From assembly GCF_030295765.1 (NCBI RefSeq), contig NZ_AP027292.1, positions 496,001 through 560,000 on the forward strand: DNA of 64,000 nucleotides, in the 5' to 3' direction. The notes beneath the pieces were generated by a model, which saw only the letters and a list, made by a program, of their open reading frames with translations, was not told the DNA's origin and did not search any database. Made by a program: the position numbers and the translations under genes. Within the stretch, counting starts at the first letter, position 1; each line of letters opens with the position of its first letter. Of the stretch, positions 8,224-19,800 are shown piece by piece. The stretch comes from Neptuniibacter halophilus (lineage in GTDB: Bacteria; Pseudomonadota; Gammaproteobacteria; Pseudomonadales; Balneatricaceae).

Positions 8224-9572
8224 TACTTACCCTTCTGATTCTGATCGTCACGGTCGGCCTGATCATGGGCCAACTGTAAAAAGTGTTTATGGATTTTCCG
8301 GGTGGTGAGCGCAACCAGACCAATCACCACCGGGACAGAGATCCCCAGCAGCAGATCTTTATTCAGACTGACCCCCGAATTATAGGCCGCTTCGAGCAGG
8401 TACTTAATCAGGCCTATAGTGTAGTAACTGATCGCGGCAACCGACAGCCCTTCCACAGTGTGCTGCATCATCATCTGCACTTTGGAGCGCTGATCCATGG
8501 AGGCCAGTAATTGCTGATTTTGCGACTGGATCGACAGCTCAACCCGGGTGCGCATCATATCTGCCACCCGGTCGATACGGCGGGAGAGATCTTCCAGCCG
8601 GTTACTGGTGGCACGACAGGTTTTTACCGCCGGTGTTAAACGCCGGGTCATGAACTCGGTAATGGTCAGGTGCCCGGAGACCTCATCTTCACGCAGTTCT
8701 TCAAGACGCTTGATCACCAGATCATGGTAGGCGTAGGTGGCACCAAAGCGGAACGTTGCCCGGGCCCGGCAATCCTCTACCCAGGAAGCCATATCGGTGA
8801 GTCGCGCCAGCAGCGCCTGCTCATCAATTTCAGTGCTGTGCGCCAGATGGTCGGTGATATCCGCCAGTTTCTGGTCCATATCCGCCAGCGTCGGATTAAT
8901 CCTGCGTGCAGTAGGCAGCGATAACAGCGCCATCAGACGGTAGGTTTCAATCTCCATCAGGCGCTGCACCAGACGGCCTAACTGACTGTCGCTCATCTGT
9001 TTGTTGTAGACCAGAAAACGCCCCAGACCGTCACTGTGGATCTGAAAAGTAGTCCATACCCGGGCGTCACCATCCTGCGGACTACTGCCGACCAGACGCA
9101 TCCCTTCGAAGAAGCGCTTTACCAGTGGCAGGTTCAGCTCATGGGCCTGACGGGCATCTTCAACCGACAGATGGAAAGCGGAGATGACTGTGCCGGGTAT
9201 CTGATCCAGCCAGCCTTCAGGCAGCGGCGTCAGCCCGGTGGTGTTAAAGGGGTTTCCGCCCTGCTCCACGCCGGTGTTAATGAAGGTGTAAGTGGTAAAC
9301 TCGACGTGTTTTTCCCGCCGTACCCGCAGTTTACCGAAATCCACGTGATAGCAGAGTTCGTCCTCTTGCGGTGGCGTCACATCGAAGTGCTGATAGAGTT
9401 TTTTCAGGTGCTCGAACTGAGCCTGGCTCTGCTCCCGGTTACACATCACCGCCAGATGGGTGATCCGTGCCGGGCTGGGAATCACCTGAAACGGACGTGA
9501 GTGGAGTTCGTTGTAGAGCGCACCCCGCATCGGGTGCATCTCCAAACCGTAAGGGTTATGTGTTTCAGTCAT
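8223..9572 (-). CDS. DUF3422 family membrane-anchored protein
   Basis: 449 residues. It opens with the family hallmark HPMRGALYNELHSRPFQVIPSPARITHLAVM. A long soluble region contains helical, coiled-coil-prone stretches (about 290-370). Two membrane helices lie near the C-terminus (VAAISYYTIGLIKYLL and LLLGISVPVVIGLVAL), followed by a basic tail. The overall shape recalls CorA-like two-helix C-termini, but no GMN motif is present, so transport is not claimed. The function of DUF3422 is unknown. It is translationally coupled to bolA. Confidence 0.88.
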   Translation of the reverse strand: MTETHNPYGLEMHPMRGALYNELHSRPFQVIPSPARITHLAVMCNREQSQAQFEHLKKLYQHFDVTPPQEDELCYHVDFGKLRVRREKHVEFTTYTFINTGVEQGGNPFNTTGLTPLPEGWLDQIPGTVISAFHLSVEDARQAHELNLPLVKRFFEGMRLVGSSPQDGDARVWTTFQIHSDGLGRFLVYNKQMSDSQLGRLVQRLMEIETYRLMALLSLPTARRINPTLADMDQKLADITDHLAHSTEIDEQALLARLTDMASWVEDCRARATFRFGATYAYHDLVIKRLEELREDEVSGHLTITEFMTRRLTPAVKTCRATSNRLEDLSRRIDRVADMMRTRVELSIQSQNQQLLASMDQRSKVQMMMQHTVEGLSVAAISYYTIGLIKYLLEAAYNSGVSLNKDLLLGISVPVVIGLVALTTRKIHKHFLQLAHDQADRDDQNQKGK

Positions 9573-9605
9573 CAGTTAACTGCTCCATATCGCCTGTTCA
9601 TGGCT

Positions 9606-9971
9606 TCAGACATCATCCAGCGCCGCCATTAACAACGGCTGCTTACTCAGGTCCAGCGCCATGATCTGCGGATACACATCGAACCACTCCCTGAAGCACT
9701 CAAAACTCAGCTCCATCGGCCAGTGATCACCCAGTTCATCCCAGGCTGACAGTTCATTCTGGAAAATGGTTTTCCACTGCTGTTGCAGGACCTGATCAAA
9801 ATCACTTTCAGAACTGACTTCATCGATCAGGTAAACAGTGCCCTCCCGGCGCTGCTCTTCCAAGGTCAGGTTCTGATGCAGACCGTCAGCGTCCACATCC
9901 AGACTGTTGGTCCAGTCGGCAAAGGGTTGACGGGGTAGTACGACAAAGGCTGAACGATTCAGCAACTTCAT
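9606..9971 (-). CDS. Conserved hypothetical protein, acidic, 121 residues
   Basis: I do not recognise a named domain. The protein is acidic and Trp-rich (FADWTNSLD, QQQWKTIFQNELSAWDELGDHW, FREWFDVYP) and has no signal peptide or membrane segment, so it is probably cytoplasmic. The ribosome site AAGGA eight bases before the ATG is good and codon use looks native. It ends 34 bases before the DUF3422 start on the same strand, so it may be co-transcribed with DUF3422-bolA. It is divergent from the next gene. Confidence 0.7.
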   Translation of the reverse strand: MKLLNRSAFVVLPRQPFADWTNSLDVDADGLHQNLTLEEQRREGTVYLIDEVSSESDFDQVLQQQWKTIFQNELSAWDELGDHWPMELSFECFREWFDVYPQIMALDLSKQPLLMAALDDV

Positions 9972-10153
9972 GGTTCTTATCCTTAGCTTTAGATATACTC
10001 ACGGACGGTCAAACTCCGGTTTAACCGAACCATAATAACAGCAGAAACGATTCCCAACAGGGGTAAAGAGAGGCAGTTTACACTGAGTTGGTGTAGCTTT
10101 TCAGCCTAATACTCCTGACTTAATACAGCAGAGAGCCATTTCAGGAATTCAGT

Positions 10154-10843
10154 GTGGTCATCCCCGTTATCAAACAGCTTGCCAGTCGTGATCAGTGGAT
10201 GGATTTCTGTCGCCGGGAAACCGCCTACTGCTTCGTTGAGCAGCCTCAGGTGCTGGTCGATCTGCAATCTACCTTTCTCAAGATCACCCTGCTACCCGAT
10301 CATCAGCAACTGCAGGATGCCGTGAAATACAGCCTGGGTTCACGAACCAGCATCGAACCGGTCTGGCAGTTAATCAAAGGTTGTCACTGGGATCTGTCCG
10401 CACTGATCAGGGGCCTTCAGGAGCTGGACTTCAGCAGCAACGTGCGCGATAACTCCCTGCTCAAAGCCCATACCGATCTGAGTGTTCGCAAATATTTCAG
10501 CCGTGAACGCTGTCTGGTTGCACCAGAGAGTCTGGGCCTTCTGGAACCGCTGATGGCCGCGCCTGACGTCTGGAGCAGTTTTCAGCTTAACCGGCTGATC
10601 AATAATGGTCAGTTCCGGGATCTGCGCAGTGAACAGAAACTCCTCTCAGATGGCCGCAGCTACGGCGGAGTCGATGCACCGGAGATGGAACAGATCAGAA
10701 TGCTGCTGCTGAATCCGCAGGAGCAACTGATCGGTCAGCAGATCGATACACGACTGCACGTATATCGTAATCAGCAGCCCTTTATCAGCCTGATACCCGA
10801 ATTTCGCTGGCCCCAGCCGCGGCTGAAGAAAAAACCCGCGTAG
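10154..10843 (+). CDS. Hypothetical protein, 229 residues
   Basis: No domain recognised. It is soluble, without signal peptide or membrane helices, and mixed alpha/beta in appearance, with a proline-rich basic tail (PEFRWPQPRLKKKPA). The start is GTG with AGGA about eight bases upstream; an internal ATG at codon 16 is the alternative. It sits between the bolA group and the mks operon, convergent with the latter. It is too short and lacks the motifs to be the JetD nuclease that accompanies Wadjet operons. Confidence 0.65.
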   Translation: MVIPVIKQLASRDQWMDFCRRETAYCFVEQPQVLVDLQSTFLKITLLPDHQQLQDAVKYSLGSRTSIEPVWQLIKGCHWDLSALIRGLQELDFSSNVRDNSLLKAHTDLSVRKYFSRERCLVAPESLGLLEPLMAAPDVWSSFQLNRLINNGQFRDLRSEQKLLSDGRSYGGVDAPEMEQIRMLLLNPQEQLIGQQIDTRLHVYRNQQPFISLIPEFRWPQPRLKKKPA

Positions 10844-10869
10844 GAAACGATACCCTCACCGCGACATCA

Positions 10870-10899
10870 GCAGAACTTTCATCGCGGCGATGACTCTGC
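10870..10899. repeat. Two-part inverted repeat between convergent genes
   Basis: The arms are GCAGA/TCTGC and TCATCG/CGATGA around a three-base centre, just downstream of the 229-residue protein gene. No T-run follows on the plus strand, so it is a weak or factor-dependent terminator at best. The rest of 10844-10970 shows nothing else. Confidence 0.35.
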
Positions 10900-10970
10900 T
10901 CCTGCAAAAGCCCCGATAAAACATAAACAAGCTTCTTAATACACATGCAGTCAGAGCGGACTCAGGCAAT

Positions 10971-11004
10971 AAAAAACCCCGGCTACCGGCGGCAGACGGG
11001 GTTT
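10971..11004 (-). terminator. Rho-independent terminator of the mks operon
   Basis: On the minus strand, an 8-bp stem (AAACCCCG/CGGGGTTT) with a 15-base loop is followed by a T-run (six A on the plus strand). It lies about 20 bases after the mksB stop. Confidence 0.75.
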
Positions 11005-11024
11005 CCTGTTCGGCGTCAGTCAGC

Positions 11025-14000
11025 TCAGACCGGCTCGGACTCCAGTGCCATTTCAGAATCTTCTGCTTCGTCAGCCAGTTCGGCCATCATTCGCAGTGGA
11101 TTATCTGAGTTGAGCAACTGACGCCCCTTCTCCGTCGGGAACTCCACATCCAGATCCACTACACGACCATCACGGCAGACGTTGATGATGGTGTCCATAC
11201 AGGAGCTGAGCAGGGAGTATTTCTCGTCCGGTGCCGCGATGATGGTCTGCAGACCCAGATCGCTCATAAAGCCGAGCGAGGTCACCGTGTTTTCGGAGTC
11301 GAGTTTGTTGAATGCCTCATCGAATACCGACAGGCTCATGCCGCCCAGCGGCTGACCATCATTACCTTCGCGCAGGCGGTAAGTGGCACCCATCGCCGCC
11401 GCAATCGCGACGTAAAACGGAACCTGGTGCTCACCACCGGAACCGGTCTTGATACGCTGGGTCAGGGTGGTCTTGCGATTACCCTCCAGATCCTTCACCA
11501 CCAACTCAAAGTTGTAGAAGTTACGGTAATCCTGCAGCAGGCTGCTCTCACCCTCATCTTTCAGCACTTCATGGATCTTAGCCAGCGCGTCCTGATGCGG
11601 TTTATCATTATCGAACTTCAGATCAAACAGGGAACCAACATTGGCTGAATCCATCTGGGTGTAGGCTTCAACCAGTTCCAGAATATCTTTCAGCTCAGGG
11701 TTCGGCATCATCTCGAAGCTGTACATCTCTTTATGGAACGGACGTCCTTTAAGATGCTGATTCAGCTCGCGAATCATATCCTTAATCTTGTTAATCTGAT
11801 CGTTCAGGTGGGCCACGAAGTCAGAACGGAAGGCGGTTTCTGCTTCCTGACGGGCACGTTCCGCTTTCTGGCTGTAATTCGCCAGCTCAGAATCGGTCAG
11901 CGCCTGTACTGTTTCATCAACAAAGGCTGCCAGCTCTTCATGGCTGGAGTCCGGCGTCACCTTATCAAGCTGCTGATGGCTCAGACCACCGCCGTGATAT
12001 TTAGCCTTATACTGAGCCACACCATCACGAACTGCGTTTTTCTTCTTCTCATGCAGCGCCAGCTCTGATTGAGCCTTTTTCGCCGCCTCAAAGATGATCC
12101 GTTCCAGCTCACCGGAGCAGCTTTCGTCGAGATAATCACGTTTTTCCTGAGCAGACTGGGCATCAAATTCCGACTTCTCTTCGCATACGGTACGCGCATT
12201 CGCATGCTCTTCCAGCTCCTGAGTAAACACCTCAAGCGCGGCATTATCCTTGATGATAGAGGTACGCACCTTCTGCAGTTTATCCATCAGGGAACGCTGC
12301 ATCTGCTCTGCTTCTTTCTGCTCTGTGACCAGATCAGCAATACGCTGCTGCACGCCGCTGTCATCCTGATTACGCAGATCGGTAATCGCCTGACGCTGGC
12401 CTTCAATCTCAGTACTCAACTGTTCGCGCTGGTTCACCAGATCGAACACCCGCTCATTGATATTATCGAGGCCATTATTCAGGGTAATCAGGGCATCACG
12501 CAGCTTTTCCAGTGCGTCATGGTTGCGGCCAAGATCCGTAAATTCGGCCACCAACTGATCCACCTGTTTGCCCTGCAATGCCGCCTGATCAGAACGACGA
12601 CGAATACCCATAATCGGCTGCAGTTCATTGATAGCCGTGGTGGAGCCTTCGGTCTGCAGCATGCAGTCGTAGGTCAGTGCGCGCTCATGTCGCAGCAGTT
12701 CGGTTTCGGTTTCAACCGCCATAACGCCGCCCAGTGCCCGGTTCATATAGGCCCGAGCATGGTCGTTATTGGTATCGATAAAGTGTGCCAGTGACCCGGC
12801 CTTGTAGCGGTTCAGCCAGTCACCGGATTTGGTGGTGTTGACGATACGACAGCCTTTAAGGTGACGGCCTTTACGTCGGTAAAGGGTTATCGCTTCCTTC
12901 ACCCGATCCGGCTCAACAATCAGCGCTTCACGACGAGCACCGAGGAAAGACTCGATAGCAATACGCCACTTATCATCATTGATATCCGCCAGCTCACAGA
13001 TCGGCGTGGACTCAATGCCGTACTCCTGCAGCAGCTCCATCAACTCACGGGTGTTGCGGCGAACCGGGGCATGACCCTGTTTCAGCGCTTCCACTGCACT
13101 CTTCTGATTCTGAATCTCGGAACGCAGCTCGTTGATACGGATAACAGAGTTTTCGTATCGACGGGAGACTTCACGCCGCACCGGTTCAACCTGCAATTTC
13201 AGGTTTTCCAGTACGTTATCCACCTCAACCGGCGACTGGGGCCAGAGGTCAGCCATAATATCCTGACCAGCACGCCACTGCTGTACACACTGCTCCACGA
13301 CCGGGCGGAATTTCTCCGGCAACAGCTCACTGTTTTCTGCAAAGCTGACGGTGGTCCGCATCAGGCTGTAGACCCCCTGAATACGCTCTTTGACCACGTT
13401 AATTTCGTGCGTTTTCGCGGTAATCGAGGATTCCAGCGCCTTGACCTTATGCGCCGAATCAGAGGTATTCAGCTCCGCACGGGCATCGGCCAGTTGCTGC
13501 ATCAGCTGATTGAGCTCTTCGCTCTTCTGCTCGAGCTCCTTCTGCAGGGTTTCCTCTTTCTCCTGATTGCTTTCCAGACGCTCCGCCGCATCCTCTTTTT
13601 TCAGATCGGCATTTTCAAAGCGGGTTTCATGTACCACCCACTCATATTCCGCCGCATTCTTAACATTACGTTCGATGCCGTGACACAGCTCCTGAACCTT
13701 CTCCAGCTCAGCGATGCGGTTAGCCACCTCACGGGTCTTGGTTTCCATCGCCCGGTATTCATCCAGAGATTTACGGAACGCCCCCACATGGACAATGTTC
13801 TCATCCAGAACGAATTCACGAATAAACCGGGTCGGGCTGTCAATCGGTACAAACTTCAGGGCGTTTTTAAAGTTCTTTACGAACTTCTCATCATCGTTCG
13901 GCATCTCTTCGTCGTAACTCAGATGAGTCACCAGCTCACGAACGAAGCGGCTGGAGCGTTTCTCCAGAATCATATCCGGGCACTGCTTCAGCAGATGAGT

Positions 14001-14471
14001 ACGCACCGTATCCCAGGATTTCGGCAGACGGCCCTCGCCTTTTTTCTCGGTAAAGTCATCCAGAGAAACGGAGAAATCGGGCAGGATAAAGCGGCCCAAC
14101 ACGTCTTCATCGGCCGCCGCAGTCGATGCACTGATCGCCACACCGACGGTAGTTTCTTTGGCTGTTTCTGTATCGAAAAAGCTCAGCGCCAGATAGCAGA
14201 GAGAATCCTGACGGGCGGTGTTCTTCTTGCCGTCATCATCCAGAAAGCCGAGACAGTAGGTACGCAGGCTACGCTCTGACTTTTCGCCCGCGGATGCGTT
14301 AAAGCTCAGATGACGCTTGTTGCCGCCCATCAGTACCGTCTGGATCGCATCCAGCAATGAAGATTTACCGGAACCGTTCGGGCCGACTACCGCAACATTA
14401 CCTTTGATCGGAATCTCAACGGCTCCCAGAACATACCAGTTAACCAGGATAATTCTGTTCAGCTGCTTCAT
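11025..14471 (-). CDS. mksB: SMC-like condensin ATPase MksB (JetC-type)
   Basis: 1148 residues with SMC architecture. The N-terminal head has Walker [10 protein letters not shown] (residues 30-38). Long charged coiled coils (about 240-500 and 640-970) flank a hinge-like middle. The C-terminal head has a signature-like SGGEHQ (from 1011) and Walker B/D-loop [10 protein letters not shown] (FDEA at 1050-1053), so the catalytic Glu is present. It should entrap and extrude DNA with MksE and MksF. Size and sequence style fit MksB/JetC rather than canonical Smc or MukB. It is the last gene of a three-gene operon and overlaps mksE by 4 bases. The partner nuclease gene (mksG/jetD) is not adjacent. Confidence 0.9.
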   Translation of the reverse strand: MKQLNRIILVNWYVLGAVEIPIKGNVAVVGPNGSGKSSLLDAIQTVLMGGNKRHLSFNASAGEKSERSLRTYCLGFLDDDGKKNTARQDSLCYLALSFFDTETAKETTVGVAISASTAAADEDVLGRFILPDFSVSLDDFTEKKGEGRLPKSWDTVRTHLLKQCPDMILEKRSSRFVRELVTHLSYDEEMPNDDEKFVKNFKNALKFVPIDSPTRFIREFVLDENIVHVGAFRKSLDEYRAMETKTREVANRIAELEKVQELCHGIERNVKNAAEYEWVVHETRFENADLKKEDAAERLESNQEKEETLQKELEQKSEELNQLMQQLADARAELNTSDSAHKVKALESSITAKTHEINVVKERIQGVYSLMRTTVSFAENSELLPEKFRPVVEQCVQQWRAGQDIMADLWPQSPVEVDNVLENLKLQVEPVRREVSRRYENSVIRINELRSEIQNQKSAVEALKQGHAPVRRNTRELMELLQEYGIESTPICELADINDDKWRIAIESFLGARREALIVEPDRVKEAITLYRRKGRHLKGCRIVNTTKSGDWLNRYKAGSLAHFIDTNNDHARAYMNRALGGVMAVETETELLRHERALTYDCMLQTEGSTTAINELQPIMGIRRRSDQAALQGKQVDQLVAEFTDLGRNHDALEKLRDALITLNNGLDNINERVFDLVNQREQLSTEIEGQRQAITDLRNQDDSGVQQRIADLVTEQKEAEQMQRSLMDKLQKVRTSIIKDNAALEVFTQELEEHANARTVCEEKSEFDAQSAQEKRDYLDESCSGELERIIFEAAKKAQSELALHEKKKNAVRDGVAQYKAKYHGGGLSHQQLDKVTPDSSHEELAAFVDETVQALTDSELANYSQKAERARQEAETAFRSDFVAHLNDQINKIKDMIRELNQHLKGRPFHKEMYSFEMMPNPELKDILELVEAYTQMDSANVGSLFDLKFDNDKPHQDALAKIHEVLKDEGESSLLQDYRNFYNFELVVKDLEGNRKTTLTQRIKTGSGGEHQVPFYVAIAAAMGATYRLREGNDGQPLGGMSLSVFDEAFNKLDSENTVTSLGFMSDLGLQTIIAAPDEKYSLLSSCMDTIINVCRDGRVVDLDVEFPTEKGRQLLNSDNPLRMMAELADEAEDSEMALESEPV

Positions 14472-15187
14472 TCGGCAATCACCTCATCCGCTTGCTTGAC
14501 CGGCGTTTCGCTGTTTTCAGCCGGTTGCCCGGCAGAGACCTCATCAGCAGGCTCTGCGCTTTCGTTGTCTGTTTCTTCGTCTGCCGGCAGCTCATTATCC
14601 TGCTCTTGCGGATCACACAGCCCTTCCAACTGGCGGATAAAGTCTTCGACCACCACCTGACGGATCACCGGGTTGATCTTCAACGGGACATTTTTCGGAT
14701 CCATCTCATCCGCTTTACCACGCTCAATCACTCCGTGGCGGGAGAACAGGGAGAGAATCTCTTTCAGACGCGTCTCGTTAGGAATCTCTTTGCGGGTGAG
14801 GTTTTCGTACAAGGTCAGCAGATCATTGGTGCTGGTATAAGCCTGCCCTGCTTCCACTTCAAACGATTCCAGCTTCTGTTCGTACTGCTGGCGAATACAG
14901 AGCAACAGCAGGGATTCATCCAGACGCAGGCGCATAAAGCGCTCTTCGCCTTTAGGCAAAATGCCCATGTAGGCTTCATCCGGCTGATGCACGAACGACC
15001 AGCCAATCGCCTCGAACAGGTTTTTGAAATATTCCACGTGAGAGGCAACCAGAAAGTAACTTTCACGGTGACCCGGGCGATCCGCGTAGAGAAACTGATT
15101 GGTCAGCAACTGATTAGCCGCACGACTGAAATCGCTGGCCTGATACTGATCGCTGCGACCGATGATTTTTTGCAGATCACCTAGCAT
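14468..15187 (-). CDS. mksE: Condensin accessory subunit MksE (JetB-type)
   Basis: 239 residues. The folded part (1-185) looks like tandem winged-helix, as in the MukE/MksE/JetB KITE-like subunits: [20 protein letters not shown], a central [19 protein letters not shown], and [19 protein letters not shown]. The last 50 residues are a low-complexity acidic tail ([15 protein letters not shown]). The family role is to bind the MksF kleisin and regulate the MksB ATPase. The ATG lies inside the end of mksF (11-base overlap), and its stop overlaps the mksB start by 4 bases, so translation is probably coupled. Assignment rests on position as well as sequence. Confidence 0.85.
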   Translation of the reverse strand: MLGDLQKIIGRSDQYQASDFSRAANQLLTNQFLYADRPGHRESYFLVASHVEYFKNLFEAIGWSFVHQPDEAYMGILPKGEERFMRLRLDESLLLLCIRQQYEQKLESFEVEAGQAYTSTNDLLTLYENLTRKEIPNETRLKEILSLFSRHGVIERGKADEMDPKNVPLKINPVIRQVVVEDFIRQLEGLCDPQEQDNELPADEETDNESAEPADEVSAGQPAENSETPVKQADEVIAE

Positions 15188-16610
15188 CTGAAACGTCCTT
15201 TGAATGATCTTTTCGGGTTATGCTGAAGTTCCGGCATTCCACCATGTCAGCCACACTGACGTAGTCTTCCCGGAACTGAATTTGGTAGCGCTGAATGGTC
15301 TTGCGGGCCTTTTTGCCCAGCGACTGCATATGGCGGACATAGCTGAAGCAGATATAGTCTTCGATGGAGTCGATCTCAAAATCCACTGCATCAACCTGAT
15401 CACGACCGATCAGGTGGCGCTCAAGGTAAGCCTCGATCCGATCCACCTTGACCTCACGACGCTCTTTGTACTCTTTGAAGAGCTGACGCAAATGCAGAAC
15501 TTTAGGATCGATCTCCTGACGGGTTATGACCCGGGGCTCTGCCGGAGTCTTACGCTGGACCGGTGTACGAATACTGCCGGGTGCGATAAAGCCCACGGTT
15601 TCCAGCGTACGAATCCGTGGTATCTCACGGCCATCCTTTTCAGAGACCGCCGCAATCACACGGGACAGGCGCGAAGCCATGCCCGGCGTGGTTTTATCCA
15701 TATAACGAACCGTATCCGACACTCGCTTCTCAAGCCGGTAACGGAAGTCATCAATGATCGCCAGACGCTGATCCACCGATTCAAAAATGCGGATAATACG
15801 GTTGATATGCTGATGCACCCGCGCTTCAGCATCATGCAGCTCCACTTCAAATTGCTGCTGATAGTGCACTATCAGTTGCTCAAGCTTCAGGGTGTCAAAC
15901 TGCAATTCACGCAACAGGGAGAGAATCTGCTGACGGAAACGGAACGGGTTGTTTTTGGTTTTCAGGGTCTTATAGTCAGACACCAGAATGTGTTCAACAA
16001 ACCGTTCGAAGAAGTTACGCACAATCTCCTGCGGATTGTTGGTTTCGGACAGGGTAATCTTCAGCTCACGCAGGCCCAGCATCATGTCGGTCAGATGGGC
16101 ACTGAAGTCCGCTGCAGTCTGAGCTGCCTCGGAGAGAGTAATCCCCCTGCCCTGCGGATCGTTGATCGCAGCTTCCAGCGAGCTGAGTACGTTCAGAACC
16201 GCCCCGCCGTAACTGCGTTTTTCCAGATTAGCGATCGAGACCAGAGTTCTCAACAGGAAACTGTTAGCCGGCGACAGCAGCACGTATGTGCGATAGATGC
16301 GCTGCTCCTCTTCCAGCCAGCCAGTGCTGACCAGACGGCGATAGATTCGGCTGGTGTATTCCGCCGCTGAACGCGGAAGTTCGCGGGCTTCCTCTTCAGT
16401 ATCGTCCGCTTCCGGTTCCCAACGCCGAACCCCGAGACGAATGACCGCCCCTTCGATGGTCGAACGCACCAGATCCTTAGGCACAAACGGGTCAACCAGA
16501 TCCTCATCGAAAAACAGGTCAGCCAGTGAGATCAGAACAGCCTGATAAACCTGACGGTTCTGCCCGGAAAGCGGCAGAAAGAGGTCTTCAGGGAGTTTGT
16601 TAAACAGCAT
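15177..16610 (-). CDS. mksF: Condensin kleisin subunit MksF (JetA-type)
   Basis: 477 residues, the first gene of the operon. The N-terminal half is a winged-helix/helical dimerisation region ([24 protein letters not shown], then [23 protein letters not shown]). A helical middle contains [24 protein letters not shown], and the C-terminal domain (from about 380) includes [26 protein letters not shown]. This matches the MukF-like kleisins called MksF or JetA, which bridge the two SMC heads. Upstream there is only about 230 bases to the adhesin gene end, holding that gene's terminator and presumably this operon's promoter. Confidence 0.85.
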   Translation of the reverse strand: MLFNKLPEDLFLPLSGQNRQVYQAVLISLADLFFDEDLVDPFVPKDLVRSTIEGAVIRLGVRRWEPEADDTEEEARELPRSAAEYTSRIYRRLVSTGWLEEEQRIYRTYVLLSPANSFLLRTLVSIANLEKRSYGGAVLNVLSSLEAAINDPQGRGITLSEAAQTAADFSAHLTDMMLGLRELKITLSETNNPQEIVRNFFERFVEHILVSDYKTLKTKNNPFRFRQQILSLLRELQFDTLKLEQLIVHYQQQFEVELHDAEARVHQHINRIIRIFESVDQRLAIIDDFRYRLEKRVSDTVRYMDKTTPGMASRLSRVIAAVSEKDGREIPRIRTLETVGFIAPGSIRTPVQRKTPAEPRVITRQEIDPKVLHLRQLFKEYKERREVKVDRIEAYLERHLIGRDQVDAVDFEIDSIEDYICFSYVRHMQSLGKKARKTIQRYQIQFREDYVSVADMVECRNFSITRKDHSKDVSDAR

Positions 16611-16781
16611 TAAGCGTTAATCCGCAGCTTGAGTTTTTTAAAATTCAGCAGACGATTCTAACGGAAAAATCAGGGTGGGATAAGGGCTAAGGATCAATAT
16701 GGAGGTGAGTAGCAGAACGGACAGAAAAACAGGGTAAATAACAAACAGGTCTTGCCATTAAAGGCATTTCGCAGACATAAA

Positions 16782-16804
16782 AAAGCGCCCCTGTGGGGCG
16801 CTTT
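16782..16804 (-). terminator. Rho-independent terminator of the first adhesin gene
   Basis: A 10-bp perfect stem (AAAGCGCCCC/GGGGCGCTTT) with a three-base loop is followed on the minus strand by T residues. It is 39 bases beyond the stop of the VCBS-repeat adhesin. Confidence 0.88.
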
Positions 16805-16842
16805 AAATTGACTCAGTCAACCATTACTGATGATTCTGGTGT

Positions 16843-19800
16843 TTACACACCGTCATCTATAGCGCCGGAACTCAGCAACGAGTTCAGCGCATCTGCTGCA
16901 TCGGTAGTAATACCTACAGAATCCACATCAATGGTCTGAACCACATTGGCATCAGTATCCAGCACCTGGATCTGCAGATGACCGCCGTTGTCGATACCCT
17001 GAATAGAGTTGCCATCAGCCAGTACATCCGCAAGATCGATCACATCACCTTCTGCCGCATTGAAATCAACGATCTGATCTGCTGCAGGCGCGCCTGCAAC
17101 CCCCAGATCTTCAGCGTTAAAGATGAACAGATCCGCACCTGCACCGCCCGTCAGAGTATCGTTACCCGCACCACCAATGAAGATTTCATCGTCTGCGGTA
17201 CCGGTGAGGATGTCATTACCGGAAGTACCAACCATCGCTTCCACTTCCAACCCGCCTGGCTGACCACTCAGAGAAACCAGGAAATCCTGATCAGCCACAT
17301 CACCATCACCATCGGATACATTTGACAGTGTGAAGTCAAAGTCGATGTCATCTGGCGCGGTTGATGAAGTGGTGGTTACATTCACGTTGTTCAGACGGAA
17401 ACCATCATTGTGATCCTGGCTAGCAGCATCACTTTCAATAGTGATTGCACCAAAGCTATCGGTGTTAGCTGTACCAAAGCCTGACAACTGATCAACATTG
17501 ATCACCTGCCCTGAAGCAGCCTCAGTAAAGAAGGTTTCGCTGGTACCATCACTGTAGGCAACTGTGATGTTAAGTCCAACCTTGCCACCTGATGGTTTAC
17601 CTGTAAAACCATCTGCCACAAAGCTGAAGTTGGTCACTAACTGATTAAAGCTGAAGGTAATCGATTCTCCGCCATCAACCTGGTTATCTGAGATCGCCCA
17701 CCCCTGAGTACTCGGGTTAACCTCATCATCAGATTCGTTATAAATGGCGTCGCCATCGCTGCCGGTAATGGTTACATTCAGACCGCTGGCATCATTAATA
17801 TATTTCACCAGATCAGGACCGGAGGCAGATACAGAACCGGTCAGCAGAGAAACGGTCTGTGTATCATTCTCACGTGAGAAAGTCTCCAGAGAATCGGTTC
17901 CATCCGCATTCAACGTCATCTGAGCAACCAACTGACCATCACTGTCCGTCATATCAATGACGATTGAATCACTGTCTGAAAGCGCATTATTAATGCTCAC
18001 AGTGCCATCAGCGCCGGTGTTATCGACCAGGTTGAAGCTACCTGCACCATCTGCACCATATACCCAGTCCGCGAATTGCACGCCGGTATAAGTCGCATCG
18101 GCATTGCCCGCACTGATGCTGACAGTGCCATCCTGATTACCGTCATTTACCAGTGTAAATGCAGGAACATCATCCACAACATTCACATCAACCGTAATAG
18201 AATCACTGCTGGTACCATCACTCACGCTTACATCGAATGACTCGGTATAACCCGCATCAGTTGCACCTGCCTGTGTGGAGTTATTAACCGCTTCATCCAG
18301 CGTATAAGTGTAGCTGAACTCACCATCATTGTAGGCCGTCAGTTGAACAGTGCCGTAGCCCACGTCCACTGAACTACCAACCAGATCACTGAAATCGGTA
18401 AAATCCACACCACGGGTATAGGTGGTACCGCCAACCGTGAGAGTCTCGATGTCGTCCAGTCCGTCAGAGTCGGCAAATGCGAAGCTGCCAGTGGTTACTT
18501 CACTGTCAGAGTCCGCATCAGAACCTGCAGCTAACCCCGCTTCATAGACAGTAGAAGGAGCTGCTGTTGCCTGAATAGTTGGCCCGTCATTAACACCGTT
18601 GATGGTGATGGTGATGGTGCTGGTACCGCTGCCGTCCAGAGACGCGACAGTCCAGGTCTGAACAATGGTCTCGCCTGCATCCAGATACTGTACTGCGGCG
18701 TTGTCCACTTCAAAGGTGTAGTTACCCTGATCATCCAGCAGGGTCAGTGTACCCAGCTGAGTGCTATCCAGATCACCTGCATTGGAGTTGGTACGACCGG
18801 TGAAGCTCAGGGTTGCTGTATCGAACGCGTCTTCGCCCTGATCCGCATCGCTGACGGTAACCTGACCGTTCACGCTCAGCGTTGGGTTGTTGTCGTCTTC
18901 GGTCACGGATTTCGCATCATCCGTTACCACTGCGCCATCTTCTACACCGTTGATGGTGATGGTGATGGTGCTGGTACCGCTGCCGTCCAGAGACGCGACA
19001 GTCCAGGTCTGAACAATGGTCTCGCCTGCATCCAGATACTGTACTGCGGCGTTGTCCACTTCAAAGGTGTAGTTACCCTGATCATCCAGCAGGGTCAGTG
19101 TACCCAGCTGAGTGCTATCCAGATCACCTGCATTGGAGTTGGTACGACCGGTGAAGCTCAGGGTTGCTGTATCGAACGCGTCTTCGCCCTGATCCGCATC
19201 GCTGACGGTAACCTGACCGTTCACGCTCAGCGTTGGGTTGTTGTCGTCTTCGGTCACGGATTTCGCATCATCCGTTACCACTGCGCCATCTTCTACACCG
19301 TTGATGGTGATGGTGATGGTGCTGGTACCGCTGCCGTCCAGAGACGCGACAGTCCAGGTCTGAACAATGGTCTCGCCTGCATCCAGATACTGTACTGCGG
19401 CGTTGTCCACTTCAAAGGTGTAGTTACCCTGATCATCCAGCAGGGTCAGTGTACCCAGCTGAGTGCTATCCAGATCACCTGCATTGGAGTTGGTACGACC
19501 GGTGAAGCTCAGGGTTGCTGTATCGAACGCGTCTTCGCCCTGATCCGCATCGCTGACGGTAACCTGACCGTTCACGCTCAGCGTTGGGTTGTTGTCGTCT
19601 TCGGTCACGGATTTCGCATCATCCGTTACCACTGCGCCATCTTCTACACCGTTGATGGTGATGGTGATGGTGCTGGTACCGCTGCCGTCCAGAGACGCGA
19701 CAGTCCAGGTCTGAACAATGGTCTCGCCTGCATCCAGATACTGTACTGCGGCGTTGTCCACTTCAAAGGTGTAGTTACCCTGATCATCCAGCAGGGTCAG

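Noticed and set aside
12861..14279. A 472-codon plus-strand frame opposite mksB, with similar frames at 12069-12794 and 15204-16370
   Set aside because: The coding strand has clear SMC and kleisin motifs and overlapping operon structure; the antisense products show no domain or start signal.
10154..16610. A complete Wadjet defence operon
   Set aside because: The JetD nuclease is missing; the flanking 229-residue protein lacks its size and motifs.
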